Shown piece by piece: positions 1 to 12,198 of a stretch of DNA of 64,000 bases. Below the pieces are notes generated by a model. It did no database searches and was not told the origin of the DNA. It saw only the letters and a program-made list of their open reading frames with translations. Location: assembly GCF_022201045.2 (NCBI RefSeq), contig NC_068563.1:4836001-4900000 (forward strand), in the 5' to 3' direction. This DNA is from Citrus sinensis. Lineage: Eukaryota > Streptophyta > Magnoliopsida > Sapindales > Rutaceae. Positions within the stretch are counted from its first letter, which is position 1, and each line of letters starts with the position of its first letter. The translations under genes were made by a program, and so were the position numbers.

Positions 1-22
1 GACATCAGTAAGAGGTTCACAG

Positions 23-1818
23 TATTGTTGCTGAAATGGCTGATCGAGATATTCAAAAAGATGAAACCCTGGAAGACATAAACGTCAAGGAGTGTAACTC
101 TGCCTCAGTGTTGGATGAAAGAGATTTGACAAATGATCATGGAGACAAGAAAATTGAAGATTCTGTTCCAGAAGAAAAGAGACACTCAGCTTCCTTGAAT
201 GAAAAACCCTCAGAGAAATTAAATGGTGCTTCAGGACCAGCGAACCAAGATACTCCTGAGAAAGATGAACCTGGTGATTTGAATGAACTAAGCAATCCAA
301 AATCTCCAAAGGACAATCAACCAAGTATTGTGGAGGAATCAAATGATTTACCATCCAAGGTTCTGCAAAGTTCTCAGAAGGAGTCAGGAGAGGGGAGTTC
401 AGGAGAGCCTGCCCCACCTGTAGATGTAGAAAAGGATAATAGTCTGTTGTCTGATTCTCTTCCTTCAGGAAAGAATGAGCCTGATCAGCGAGTTTTATCA
501 AATTCAGTTGCAGAGCCATCTCCACCTTCCAAATTAACTAACGATGTGGATATGGTTTCTGATCCTCAACCCTTAGAGAATAATGAACCTGAGAAACAAA
601 TTACGAGTTCCACAGAAAAGCCCTCCGAATCCACGGAGGCACCCAAGGATGTAGAAATGGTGTCTACTTCACTGCCCTCAGAAATAAATGAACCTCAACA
701 GACAGACTCGATAACTGGAACTGAAACAGCTAGAGGTCTCCTTCCATTCCTCTTTCTGTCTCTAAACCTGTCATATTATATTCAGAAATTGAAGGCACAA
801 GGAGCCTGTTTTATTGTCAATATTCATTATGATTTTGCGGCAACATCAGAAAAGAACATTTGAGGAAATGTAAAACTGAGGAAGGAGCAATGTGTTTGAA
901 TGGGTTTAAGCAAATTCATATTTCAGAAGTATTCTAAGAATGATTTAATTATTTTGAAAATAATTTGAACGCATGTCATATCTGCTTGAGCTGTGAAGTC
1001 ATGTTTGATAAAAGTTACTAGTAAGAGGAACATTTAGTTATTCTATTAGGAAAGCTCTTTCATCATGGTCTGTGCTTCAGTTACAAACAAATGAATAAAA
1101 TTTGATTTTATTTTAAGTTTCAGTTTGTTTGATGCATGCTATTTTCTGGCTGCCTCTTCTTGTTTTTGCATTATTTACAGTTGAGGATCAAAATAGAGAT
1201 GGCCAAGATGAGAAGCATGACTCTAAAGAGACGAAAAATGACCAATACATTGATAAATTGAAGCATGCAGCAGTTACGGCACTTTCCGCAGCAGCAGTGA
1301 AGGCAAAACTTCTTGCTTGCCAGGAAGAGGATCAAATCCGACAACTTGCTACATCATTGATTGAGAAGCAGGTAATCTTATAGCCAAGTTGGCTTTCTTA
1401 ATTTCTTCTGTTGACTTAAGGAATTAGACTTATTGGAGGCCCAATTTTGTTGCAGTTGCAAAAGTTGGAAGCCAAGCTAGCTTTCTTCAATGAGATGGAT
1501 AATGTGACTATGAGGGTAAGAGAGCAATTGGAGAGGTCAAGACAGAGGCTGTACCAGGAACGAGCACTTATAATTCAAGCTCGACTTGGCCCATCCAGAG
1601 TTATGCAACCATCAGTGCCTGCCAATAGAAATCCAATGACCTTTGCTAACTCAGTTGCAAGACCTCCTATGAGCATGACCTCCCCAAGGCCACCAATTTC
1701 AAGACCAATGGTGCCTCAATCGTCTACCCCATCCAACCCATTTGGATCCACAACAACGGCGGGAAGTTCAATTCGGCCTTCCAGCCAGGACAACCTTTCT
1801 TCAGTTGGGATGAAGTAA
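23..1818 (+). CDS. SWI3D: SWI/SNF complex subunit SWI3D-like, C-terminal part (5' end outside window)
   Basis: Last three exons of a SWI3-type core subunit of the nuclear SWI/SNF chromatin-remodelling complex. Exons: 23-735, 1181-1371, 1456-1818, joined by GT-AG introns. Exon 23-735 encodes a long acidic, Ser/Pro/Glu-rich low-complexity region that contains 'DVDMVSD' and 'DVEMVST'. Exons 1181-1371 and 1456-1818 encode the conserved alpha-helical SWI3 C-terminal block (ALSAAAVKAKLLA, EEDQIRQLA, LEAKLAFFNEM, RERSRQRLYQERALI-like), which in this family follows the SWIRM, ZZ and SANT domains and mediates dimerisation. A Pro/Ser/Met-rich tail ends in TAA at 1816. The open frame closes with a stop at 9-11, and an AG at 21-22 serves as acceptor, so the ATG at 36 is internal and not the start. 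The SWI3D assignment rests on the long acidic insert and tail. SWI3C is less likely. SWIRM and SANT are not in the window. Confidence 0.85.
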
Positions 1819-4230
1819 TCTCTCATCAGAATCTGAATAGACTTCCCATCCAGCAATACATGTTACTACTATTTTTACCAAGTGAGTATTCTTTTTTTAC
1901 CCCCTACGTAATTTATTTCACAATAATGCTATGGATCCTAACATTGAGTTCTAATCTGAATTCCAATGCTATCTACTGGATAACTCATGTAAAACTACCC
2001 AACTATCCAATAGACGAACGTCACATTAGTTTGGACTCAAAGTGAGACTTAAATGTTGGGATCCCCAGCAATAATCTATTTTTTTTTCTATTTGTTCACA
2101 TTAGTATTTAGCATGAAATTTCACTTGCTTTTCCTTCATCCATATCACCAAGATTGACTTTTACCATGAAACTTGACAGATCAGGAAATTTTAAACTGGA
2201 AAAATTTCTAAGTAGAAAACATAGCATACTTGGTCATTGAATTTTCCCTGGTTTGTGCAACACACTGCTACTGTCTACTTAAGAAGTCTTAAGGTTATAT
2301 GGAAGAATCTTTCAAATCGGCATTGACATAGGATCTGATATTCTGAAGGATCAGAGGCATGTGAAAAAAACATGGCATCTGAATTGATTTTGTTTGATGC
2401 TTCCTGTGCTCTCATTGTTGATATTCAGCATTGCATAGTATCTCTTATCAAAAAATATTTTTCACTAGTACTAGATTTTCAAAGAATTAAAATATATTAT
2501 ATCCTTTAAACTAGAATAGATCAGGTTTCAGTGATAAACATCATCTTGTATCTTGTTCAAATTTTTTTATTTTAACACATCTCTTGGACGCATTAGCTGA
2601 AGCAACAAGTGCAACTTCCTAATTGTCTTGAAGAACAGACTGTTGGTCAAAACTAAAAATTTTCATGTCAACACTGGCAAAGCAGCAATGTATTTACATA
2701 TTTTGCTTTTTGCTTTTGAGCCCATTCTTTTGCTGTCACGTCCATTTTAAATGTACATGTTATAACTTCTCCTCTAGTCTCCTAATTTACTGGTGCAATA
2801 TCATATCCACATGACATAGCCCGTCTTCCAGATGATACTTTAGTTGCTTTTTCTTTTTCTTTCTATTGTCTTGCACATTTTCAGCGTCTTAGAATTGTAC
2901 TGAATTTGATTTTTGGACTATTAATCTCTAACATGTGCAGTTATTGGAAGGTATTCAAGCTTGCACATTGGTTTAACCCAGTAGGATCAAAATTTTCTCA
3001 TAATTTCAAGAGCGGAAGTTTTAGTTGGGTACTCAACTCAGCTAGCAATCTCATCTCTGCATCATCTTGGGATAAACTGAGCAGTTCATTTGGCATATTC
3101 CCAGTCAAACCATCCCCGTTGAAAATAGAAATCGTGAGACGGTTAAACAATAGCTTGTTAGGTTTAGGAAGGATTTCGATGATGTTTGTATCTTCGTGAG
3201 GCTTAGTACAAGGTACTGCGGCATAGTTAATTTTTGTTAATTTGTGAAAAAGATGTATCTTTTTGTATCCTATCTATCTGCAGTTATCATGATTGCCAAG
3301 AGTTGTAGATATCTACGTCAATGTCCAAATGGTTACCGCAATTTCATCTAGGTAAACGTATCAATGTGGTTTTGGCTTTCTGCCTTGTTTTGGATTAAGC
3401 GTGAATTCGGATCTTTATAAAACCTTTTAGACTTGCTGGCTATTCAATGCTATGAACCATACATTATCCCTACAAGCAGTTCTAGTCTTCTAACCCCTGC
3501 GCTCACACCACATAAATGACAAAAATGAGTTTCCACATTTCAAGCGTGCGTTCTTGAACGGATTTGATGTAAAGAGCGCAGGTTAAATTACACTTATATC
3601 ACATTATTTTTTATTCCCTTTCACCCCTTTATTTATAGGTTTCCAGAAAATGGAAAAAGACGAGAGTCTAATATGACGCCAAAATATTTGGACATAACAG
3701 CGCAAAACCCACATCACCAAGAAATAAGCCACCTAATCGTCCTTGCCCATATCTGTATCAACGAAATTGATTCAAGACTCCATGCTAACAGCTGCATTCT
3801 GCATGGTCTATTAAGGCCCAATACTAAATTTTTTTTTTGAAAAAAAAAAAAAGAATCCTCAGTTGCAAAAGCTAAACCATTGTGCTCAACTTTCAGGAGG
3901 AAAAATAATAACAAAATAAATTGCCGGTGAATAAAATTGTCCAGTATCTTGACAACCAAATGAAATAAATAGAACATTAAGATTAAATCACGACCGGTCA
4001 TCAAGAAAGGAAAAAGAAAATAGCCCAGTGCGAGAACGAAACATAACACTTCAAGCAGTAGTTACGCAGAAGAACACAGACAACTAAAGGTAACTAGTAG
4101 GAATGAACCAATTTGTTTCACACAAACACTAATGTACACCGTAACCTTATACATACCCATAAAAATGGTTAAAAAGGCCAAATCATTTGTTATACTGCTT
4201 ATTGCTCCTTGAAAAAATTAGACCATATCT
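1819..4230. other. Convergent intergenic region between SWI3D-like and RAB7
   Basis: 3' flanks of two genes that face each other. The first few hundred bases after 1818 are probably SWI3D 3'UTR, and roughly 3700-4230 is probably RAB7 3'UTR on the other strand. An ORF at 2906-3199 follows an acceptor-like 'gtgcag' at 2935-2940. The stretch is compositionally coding-like but matches no family I know, so it may be a spliced 3'UTR segment or non-coding RNA exon. No RNA gene or transposon was recognised. Confidence 0.5.
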
Positions 4231-6591
4231 TTAGCACTCGCATCCACTTGACCTTGGCTGGCTGCTGTTACCAACATCAATGGTGTCCGGCAAGTATCTT
4301 CAGAGCAAAGAGATTTTCCAACAAGCACAAGGGCAAATAAAATCAGTATAATTTCAAATTCATCCAAAAGGTGAAACACAACAGCGGTAGCTTGAACTGA
4401 ACTAAGGATCAAAGTATTTTCAAGACTACCGCCCACAAATATCCGCAAAGTGCAATGCATATTATATATAAACAGGAAAATACACAATTTTTTTTTTTTT
4501 TTGATGAGGGAAAATACACAATTTGAAACTGATTAAAAACAGGCACCACACAGGAGTAATCTACAAAATTTTATGGAGCACTAGAAATTAACTTTAATTT
4601 GCTATTCAAATTTTATGACGGGAAGCCACAGTAACTGAATAGTGTCCATAAAACTAACAGAAACCGTAGAAACTAAAATGCATCAATACAACTAAGTTAC
4701 AAGTTCATGTAAAACACTTTGTAGCAAACCACAGAATTCAACAAAAATCTTGGGTAATTTTGGCTTTTGGGGCTGCCCAATGCCAAGAGAAAAAAAAAAT
4801 CAGTAAGCACAATCAAATATATCTTATTCCTAGCTGTATGAGAAAGAGGCAAATATTAAAATGTGTGGGAGAGTGCTACGAGTCAGAATATTCCTAACTG
4901 TACAAGAAAGCGGCAAACGTTAAAATGAGAGGACGTGGTGTGCGTCAAACTAATCAATGTCAATAAACCCTCAGCCATTCAATAAATGGACAAAATTGAA
5001 AATTGTGTATGTAAATAGAAAGAGTTGATCTTTTCAACTTACATCTCTTCCTCCTCCCCACTCTTCAAAGCATTTTTAGCTATGCACTGGAAAGCTTCTT
5101 CCACATTAATGCCTTCTTTTGCAGAGGTCTCAAAGTAAGGAATATTTCCTTTGGAGGCACACCATGCTCGAGCCTTCTTCTCCGAAACCTGGGGGTTTAA
5201 ATTGAGCAGCATGTTGGCTTCAAGCTCAAATACAATGTCAACTTGTTTTTTCTTATTGGTTACTGTGTGTGTTTGTGTGTCCGTGTGTGTGTGTGTGTGA
5301 GAGAGTAATGATCGATGAGAAAACATCACAGAATATACATACCACCCTACTGTTTCCACCATCTACATCAATCTTGTTTCCTAAAACAACAAAGGGGAAA
5401 TTGTCTGGATCCGAAGGGCTAGCCTGCAGGCGGTTTGTCAAATCAATTACTGAAAGAATAACAAAACTTTATTCATGTCATTTTTCAGTAAAGTACAAAA
5501 GCATAAAAGCAATACCTGAATGAGGAATTCTTCTCTCCAGTTATTGAGGTTGTCAAAGGACTTCATAGAATTTACATCATACACAAGTACACAGCAATCT
5601 GCACCTCGGTAGAAAGCAACACCCAGGCTTTGGAATCTTTCCTGACCAGCTGTATCCCAGATCTATGAAAACAGAAGCATGTTGAAAACACTAATTGTAC
5701 AAAGAGGACCAATCGGATATTTACACCTACATCTAAACAAGTATAACATCAATTGTCTAATTGAATATAATAGCAGGCGCTCCAGTGAAGAAATGCAGTT
5801 CAATCATAACAGAGAAGTATTGACAATGCGACAATGAAAGCATTTAACTGCTCATAAAACCAATATAAGGAGAAAATCTACTCCCAAGACATAAACAGAT
5901 GAACAATCTACAAGCTTTGAATAAGAAGAAAAAAAATCAAAATTGAGATAATTAAAACAAGCATCTCAGTGCTATCACGGTGCCAATCACCTGTAAGGTG
6001 AAGAGCCTATCTTCAAACTGCACTTCCTTTGTCAAGAAATCAGCTCCGATGGTCGCCTTGTACTGATTGCTAAACTTCTTATTTACATATCTTTAAGTTA
6101 AATGTCAAGCCAAAACAACATCAAAACACAGAGAACAATCTGCCATAAATCTTAAAGTAAACACAATTACTTCAAATAGAAAAATTAAAAGAACTCGAAA
6201 GGATACTGATTCATCAAAGAGGTCTTGCCCACCCTGCACATCAGAGATCAAAAAGAATTAACACGAAGTAACCGAATTGTAACAAACAAACAAATCCAAC
6301 TCCTCAATTAAATCGAATTATACAACAAAGATCCCTTGTATTAACAACTAAAGAATTGCAAGAACGTGAAGAGATATCGAATAATGCTAAAAAAATTCAA
6401 ATAATTCATCGGATCATATATCGTTGAACTAAGATCCCAAAAGGATCAAACTAATCTGTACGGAAACGGTAAACCTAGGTAGAAAAATACTAAAAATTAG
6501 ATAAATAAATAACGAAGCCATGTAATCGAACAACTGACCCGCTGTCGCCGAGGATGATGACCTTGAGGAGAGTTCTTCTACGAGACGGCAT
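4231..6591 (-). CDS. RABG3: Rab7-type small GTPase (RABG3 subfamily), complete
   Basis: Small GTPase that controls late endosome-to-vacuole traffic and vacuole fusion on the tonoplast and prevacuolar membrane. Seven exons on the minus strand: 6539-6591, 6207-6233, 5991-6090, 5516-5662, 5343-5423, 5043-5188, 4231-4297. They join in frame to exactly 206 codons, the usual RAB7 length. All nucleotide-binding motifs are present: P-loop GDSGVGKT (15-22), switch II WDTAGQ (62-67), NKID (125-128) and ETSAK (156-160). The Rab7-type effector loop ends in TIGADF. The C-terminus is CEC, a double-geranylgeranylation signal. Exon 2 is only 27 bp and completes the P-loop. Intron 5 holds a GT-rich microsatellite. 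It lies tail-to-tail with the SWI3D gene and head-to-head with PERK about 2.2 kb away. The exact RABG3 paralogue (a-f) cannot be set by eye. Confidence 0.95.
5264..5306. repeat. GT-rich microsatellite in RAB7 intron 5
   Basis: Imperfect (GT)n with GTTT and GTCC interruptions, followed by (GA)n. It lies inside the RAB7 intron between 5188 and 5343 and is probably length-variable. Confidence 0.85.
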
Positions 6592-8769
6592 CGTTCTGGG
6601 GCAAAATCGGTCAATCGATCGAACGATCTACCTCCAAACGCAAATCAGTTGATCGTTTTGACGTGCTCCGTAGTTGTTATTGAGGCTCTGCGTGCGTCGT
6701 CCGGTGGAATTTTCAAAAAAAAAAAATATTGTAAAAGGTTTTATTAAGATAGGATTTAATTTTGTATTTCGAAAATTGGACTGTTGGTTGCTTCGGACCT
6801 TTCTAGTAAAACTTTTTGCTGCTCACTCGTGGCAAAGCTGGACTGACCTGTAATTTGACTTCGACTCTAATTATTCTCTTTTTATTTATTTATTTTTTTA
6901 ATTTTCTGGGGATCGTCTTCGTGACAGCTGTATCCTCGTCCTCGATGACTAATTGCATCATTGGCTAGTTTTAATTGATTTGCGGAATTACTTTTAGGCA
7001 CCTAAGGTCTTATGTTTTTCTGAAATGAAGATGGTCGTCGATGTGTATCTGATGGGCCCCGCGCCGGTGAAGCCCAAGTTTTGGGGTGAAGTGAAGTGAA
7101 GACTCAAAGAGATAATCCGCCCTAAAACATAGGGTTAATGAATAATTAGACCGTTACTAATATTCATTCAATCGTGTAACTACATATGCTAGCTTTTTTA
7201 GAGAGCCTGTCAAAATAATATATTATTTTAAAATTTGTAACAAGACTATTTAAACTTAGAATGGGTAAAATCGTTCTGCCTATAACTGAGTTAGAAATTA
7301 TGTATTTCTCATAGTCGTTTTCTAATTTTTAAACATTTTATTTTTTTTCCTATTGATTATATTTTAATTATTTCAAAACTTTGTTTTTCTTAAATTTATC
7401 AATGTTTACATTTCCGTCAAAATATATTAATACTATTTTTTTTTAAATCACATACTACTTTCAGAGGTGCTTCCATTTATATGTATAATAATGTTTTCAA
7501 TGCAAGTGTCAATTGCATTTGCAAACCACGTGTTTCTTTTCGAAGAAATTTCATTCTATGATGTTTAATTTCTAGGCACTAGGGAGGCATCTGATTGGAA
7601 TTTTTGAAAAAAAATTTTCCACGACTTCAGTTGCTTCAGTGCCGACATTGTTATACTTTTGGCCCCAAAAGTCTAACATTTCGACAATTATCTCCCAGGC
7701 TTCTATATTTATTTTAGAATTAGGCTTTCATAACTTTAAGTTTTGACACTTCGGTCCCCATTTTTTTCAATTGTCATTCCGCTTCTTATTTGAATGGTGC
7801 TTAAAACCGTTTTTGCAGGAAAGAATCAACATCTGTTAGGCAGTTTTAAAGATACATAGCTGGAGAATGTTTGTTGATGGCATGGCCATTTATAGGCAGG
7901 CATGAATTGGCACTGGCCTTTTCCAAATTACAATGTCATTGGTGTGAGAGCTGAGCCAGAAAATTTTCCTACTTCTTAGGAAGTGATTCTGGCGAAGCAT
8001 CACACTGTTTGGGGTGAAACATCTAAAGAACTTTTATCATACTGCTTCTTCTTTCTTCCTTCCTTTGAGAATCCTCCCACACATTTCTTCCACAGGTACC
8101 CTCTCTCTCTCTCTCTCTCTCTCTCAACACAAACAACAAATCCTAAATTTCATTCAGTGTTTTGGTATTTAATAAGAGTCAAATCACAACATGGACAAGC
8201 TTTTTTATTTTTTAAAGGACAAAAATTCTATCATTATAAATTTTCATTTGGTCATGAAAAAGTCACAAAGGAGTCAATCTTTATTTGCTAGCTAGATATG
8301 TAAATCTTCACTAAACATCACAAAGAAAACTTCTTCTTCTTTTTTCCGCCTATATGTTCATATAACATTGTTCTTTATCTTGTGGCACATGATTTCTGAA
8401 AGTTGGCTTTCTTTACCATCTCCTTGTTGTATGGTTTGAGGAACGTCCTTCGTCTCTTTTGTGTTCTCCTTGGTTTGGTTAATGCATATTAATATTTTAA
8501 AAAAATATAGCTTTTTGTTTTTAGGTTCATAATGTCTCCTGACAAGGTATCCGTTGTTCTTGATTATTAATAAAGCTCCCTTGTATCGCTAAGGTTCAAA
8601 AGAAGAAGAAGTAAGGAAAAAAATAAAAATGAAAAAGATAATTCTTTTCAATTTAATGTATTTTGATTATTTGATTATTAGGGGACATAGGGTCATCATT
8701 TGGTGGAGCGGTGAGGTTTCTCCGGCACCGTTAGACTGAAAATCTTGGTCGGAATTACCTCAGCATCAA
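6592..8769. other. Divergent intergenic region between RAB7 and PERK
   Basis: Holds both 5' flanks. The roughly 100 bp above 6591 is GC-richer and CpG-bearing, as expected for the RAB7 5'UTR and core promoter. A (CT)n tract at about 8101-8126 and AT-rich DNA precede the PERK start. The open stretch at 7983-8291 has low-complexity composition and no recognisable domain, so I do not call it. No transposon ends were identified. Confidence 0.5.
8101..8126. repeat. (CT)n microsatellite upstream of PERK
   Basis: Uninterrupted CT dinucleotides about 650 bp upstream of the PERK start codon. Pyrimidine tracts are common in plant promoters and 5' leaders; a function here is not shown. Confidence 0.85.
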
Positions 8770-11700
8770 ATGGAAGATAATAACCAATCGCCCGGAGTAT
8801 CAAATTCGCCAGATGCTGCAGAGACGCCGCCGTCACCTTCACGAGCATCATCATCACCACCTCCATCAACCCCACCTTCGGATGAATCACCACCTCCATC
8901 ATCACCACCACCATCATCCCCACCTCCGGACCGCTCACCACCCCCATCATCACCACCTCCATCCCCAGAGTCACCGCCGCCATCATCTCCGCCCCCATCC
9001 TCACAGTCACCACCTCAATCACCCCCTCCTCCAAATTCAAAATCCCCACCACAATCATCGCCACCTCCAAACACAAATCCCCCTCCCCAATCCTCGCCAC
9101 CACCATCCAATTCAAATGCAAGCCCTCCACCATCCCAAAACAATCCATCCGACCCCCCTCCCGGAGATTCTAATAACGGCTCTTCTCCGCCTGGCAACAA
9201 TAATAACAACAACAACAACGGCAACGGCAACGGCAACGGCAACAACAATAACAATAACAATAACAATAACAACAAAAATTGGCATCCACCCCCACCTCCA
9301 TCTTCCTCATCCAACTCACCGAATGGCAACCGGTCGGGAGCTCTGTCGCCGCCAAATAAATCGAATGGCTCATCCAGTTCACCATCAAGCAATAATGGGT
9401 CAATGCTGTCGATTCCTCTCGTGGCAGCAGTGGCGGCTGGAGCTGCTTTCTTAATTATTGTAATGCTACTTGTTTTCTTTGCATGCAGAAGAAAAAAGAA
9501 CAGGGAACGGAATGATCAAATGCCCTATTACAATAATAATCATACAACTGGTACGTAAAATTAAAAAAAAAAAAAAGTTTTTTACGTTTGAGGTAACACG
9601 TAAATGAAACTACACCGGTCGTATTATCATTATCAATTCTGAGCTAGTGATGATAATCTGCAGCTACTGATTATTACAATAGCGCTGCCACACCGTCACC
9701 TCCACCTCGAGCAAATTGGCAGCAGCAGACGGATCATGGTAATGATCAGCATCAACTTTATTTTATATAATTTTATTTTTGAGACAGTAGTGTGTAATAA
9801 TAATAATAATAACAATAATAATTTTGTCAATAATAAAATTTATTAACTTTTTGGTGCGGGCAGGAGCTGGTGGTGGTGATCCATTTTACAACAGTAATGC
9901 ACCTTATAATCAAAATCATAATCATAACAATATGCATGCGAATAATCAGATGAATGATTTGCCTCCACCCCCGGCTCCACCTCCGGTTGGCGGCGTATCG
10001 AAAGTAGGCTGGCCAACACCGCCTCCATCGCAGCGCGGAGCAGTGACTGTCACCAGCAGTGACATGAGCCACAACTCGAGTTCCGGCCCCTATGGTCCTG
10101 TGCTGCCGCCTCCGCCGCCAATAGTGGCTCTAGGGTTCAGTCAAAGCGCCTTTACCTACGAAGAGCTATCGGCTGCTACCGGAGGGTTCTCCCAGTCAAA
10201 CTTATTGGGTCAAGGTGGATTTGGATATGTACATAAAGGGGTATTGCCAAACGGCAAGGAAGTCGCAGTGAAGAGTTTGAGATCGGGAAGCGGACAAGGG
10301 GAGCGGGAATTTAAGGCTGAGGTTGAGATAATTAGCCGTGTCCATCATCGCCATCTTGTATCACTTGTTGGTTATTGCATTGCAGGAGGCAAGAGACTGT
10401 TAGTTTATGAATATGTTCCAAATAACAACCTTGAGTTCCATCTTCATGGTAATACATCTCCAATCATCCTTAGCTCTCCTTCAAATATACGACTACTTTG
10501 TTTAATTTAATTTGTTGTTAATTAACAATGCCATTGTTCAATTTGATAGGTAAGGGTCGGCCAGTCATGGATTGGCCAACGAGGCTCAAAATTGCAATGG
10601 GATCTGCTAAAGGGCTTGCTTACTTGCATGAAGATTGTAAGTTAAATAATTCTGTCTTTTGTGTTTTTTTGTCTTTCATTCTTAACATTTATCATTTTGT
10701 TATGCTTAATGATACGTATACAAAATGACAAGAGATGGGCCTACGTTAAGGTTGGAGATTTCGCCAATAAAATTTAAAAAAAAAAAAAGAAAAAAAACAA
10801 AGGTCTTAATTAAAATTTATCTTATCTCTTAAATGTGTTGGCTATCTATTTAAATATTTTAAGTCCGACCTTTCTCAAAATTGTAATTTTATTATTTTAA
10901 ACTCACTGACCCAAAATTCTGATTTCGCCTGCGATGCAGCACAAACCAAAAGAAACTAATTGTTCGGTGTATATATATGTGCAGGTCACCCTCGCATTAT
11001 ACATCGAGACATCAAGAGTTCCAACATTCTACTTGATTATACTTTTGAAACTAAGGTATTAATTTGCAACAATATTATGACTTAGGGGTGTTTGATTATG
11101 TTTTGCATTTTGTTATTCATGCCTATCAAATAGAAATTTATGTGAGGCTGAAAATGAATTTTGGTTAGCCAGGTGGCGGATTTTGGCTTGGCAAAACTAA
11201 CTACAGATAACAATACTCATGTTTCAACTCGTGTCATGGGAACGTTTGGGTAATAAACAAACTAACCCCTTATATCTTTCCACGTTACAATACAAGGAAA
11301 TTGATAATGCCATTAATTTGGTAATTAATTTAGCCCATTAAACGAAAAATGTTACAGGTACTTGGCTCCTGAGTATGCCTCAAGTGGCAAATTAACCGAG
11401 AAATCGGATGTGTTCTCCTTTGGTGTAATGCTATTGGAACTGATAACCGGCCGGCGTCCTATTGACCCCACCGGCGCCATGGAAGACTGCTTAGTAGACT
11501 GGGTACGGATCCTCAAACATTTTTGCATCTTTCACCAACAAAACTTAATTAGCTGATTTTCAAATTGCTTACAAAAATATTAAATTTGCTTGGTTTTTTT
11601 TTTTTTTTATGTTACATGATCAACAGGCTCGACCTTTGTGTTTACGTGCACTTGATGATGGAAACTTCAATGAAATAGCAGATCCTTACTTGGAAAAGAA

Positions 11701-12198
11701 CTATCCAACCGAAGAGATGGCACGCATGGTAGCCTGTGCTGCCGCATCTATCAGGCATTCTGCCCGAAGGAGGCCTAAAATCAGCCAGGTAGTTAAAGCT
11801 AATTTATAACTCTTGAGTTTAAGCTTTTAGTTTAAGCAGTAACTTGACTTATCGTAAATATGAAACAGATTGTACGTGCCCTAGAGGGCGATGTCTCATT
11901 AGAAGACTTGAACGATGGTATAAAACCCAGCCAAGCTTCGATCCTCGGTGGCGGCACTGCTAATTCATCGGCTGTTGGCAGCGCGAGTGCTAGATCTTCT
12001 GATGTGGATAATATCTCGTACACTGAAGACTTGAAGAAGTTGAGGAGAATGGCAGAAGGAAATGCCAGCGGCGCGTATGTTAGTAGTGAATACGGGGCAA
12101 CGAGCGAGTATGGCCTCAATCCTTCATCCTCAAGCAGCGAATTCGGGAGCCGAGGCCAGAGTCCTAATACTAAAGTAAAGTCTTCATTTCGAAAATGA
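8770..12198 (+). CDS. PERK: Proline-rich extensin-like receptor kinase (PERK), complete
   Basis: Plasma-membrane Ser/Thr receptor kinase of the PERK family, whose extensin-like ectodomain is thought to sense the cell wall. Nine exons: 8770-9550, 9664-9738, 9864-10448, 10550-10636, 10985-11055, 11173-11249, 11358-11502, 11627-11788, 11869-12198 (770 codons). Residues 1-130 are Pro/Ser-rich with many SPPPP-type blocks. A run of Asn and Gly codons follows, then a membrane segment at about 212-236 ([10 protein letters not shown]...[11 protein letters not shown]). A cytoplasmic Pro/Asn-rich linker leads to the kinase: FTYEEL at 382, glycine loop GQGGFG from about 401, catalytic Lys 422, HRDIK at 516-520, DFG at 536-538. 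[17 protein letters not shown] and GRRPID follow. An RD kinase with all key residues, so likely active. As in known PERKs there is no cleavable signal peptide. Member number is not assigned; the PERK4-7 group is likely. Confidence 0.95.
9199..9273 (+). repeat. In-frame (AAC/AAT)n and (AACGGC)n repeat in PERK exon 1
   Basis: Trinucleotide AAC/AAT codons interrupted by about four tandem AACGGC hexamers. They encode Asn runs around an alternating Asn-Gly segment in the PERK ectodomain, just before the Pro-rich stretch that precedes the membrane segment. The period is a multiple of three, so length changes keep frame. Confidence 0.9.

Noticed and set aside
36..863. ATG at 36 as the start of a 275-residue protein ending at 863
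   Set aside because: Frame and family show an internal exon that begins at about 23 and ends at a GT donor at 736; the downstream part of the open frame is intron.
8696..9454. Long open frames in other registers of the PERK exon 1 (His/Pro-rich, Gly-rich, Val/Met-rich)
   Set aside because: Shadows of the repetitive Pro-codon and Asn-codon tracts. The PERK frame continues into a membrane segment and kinase.
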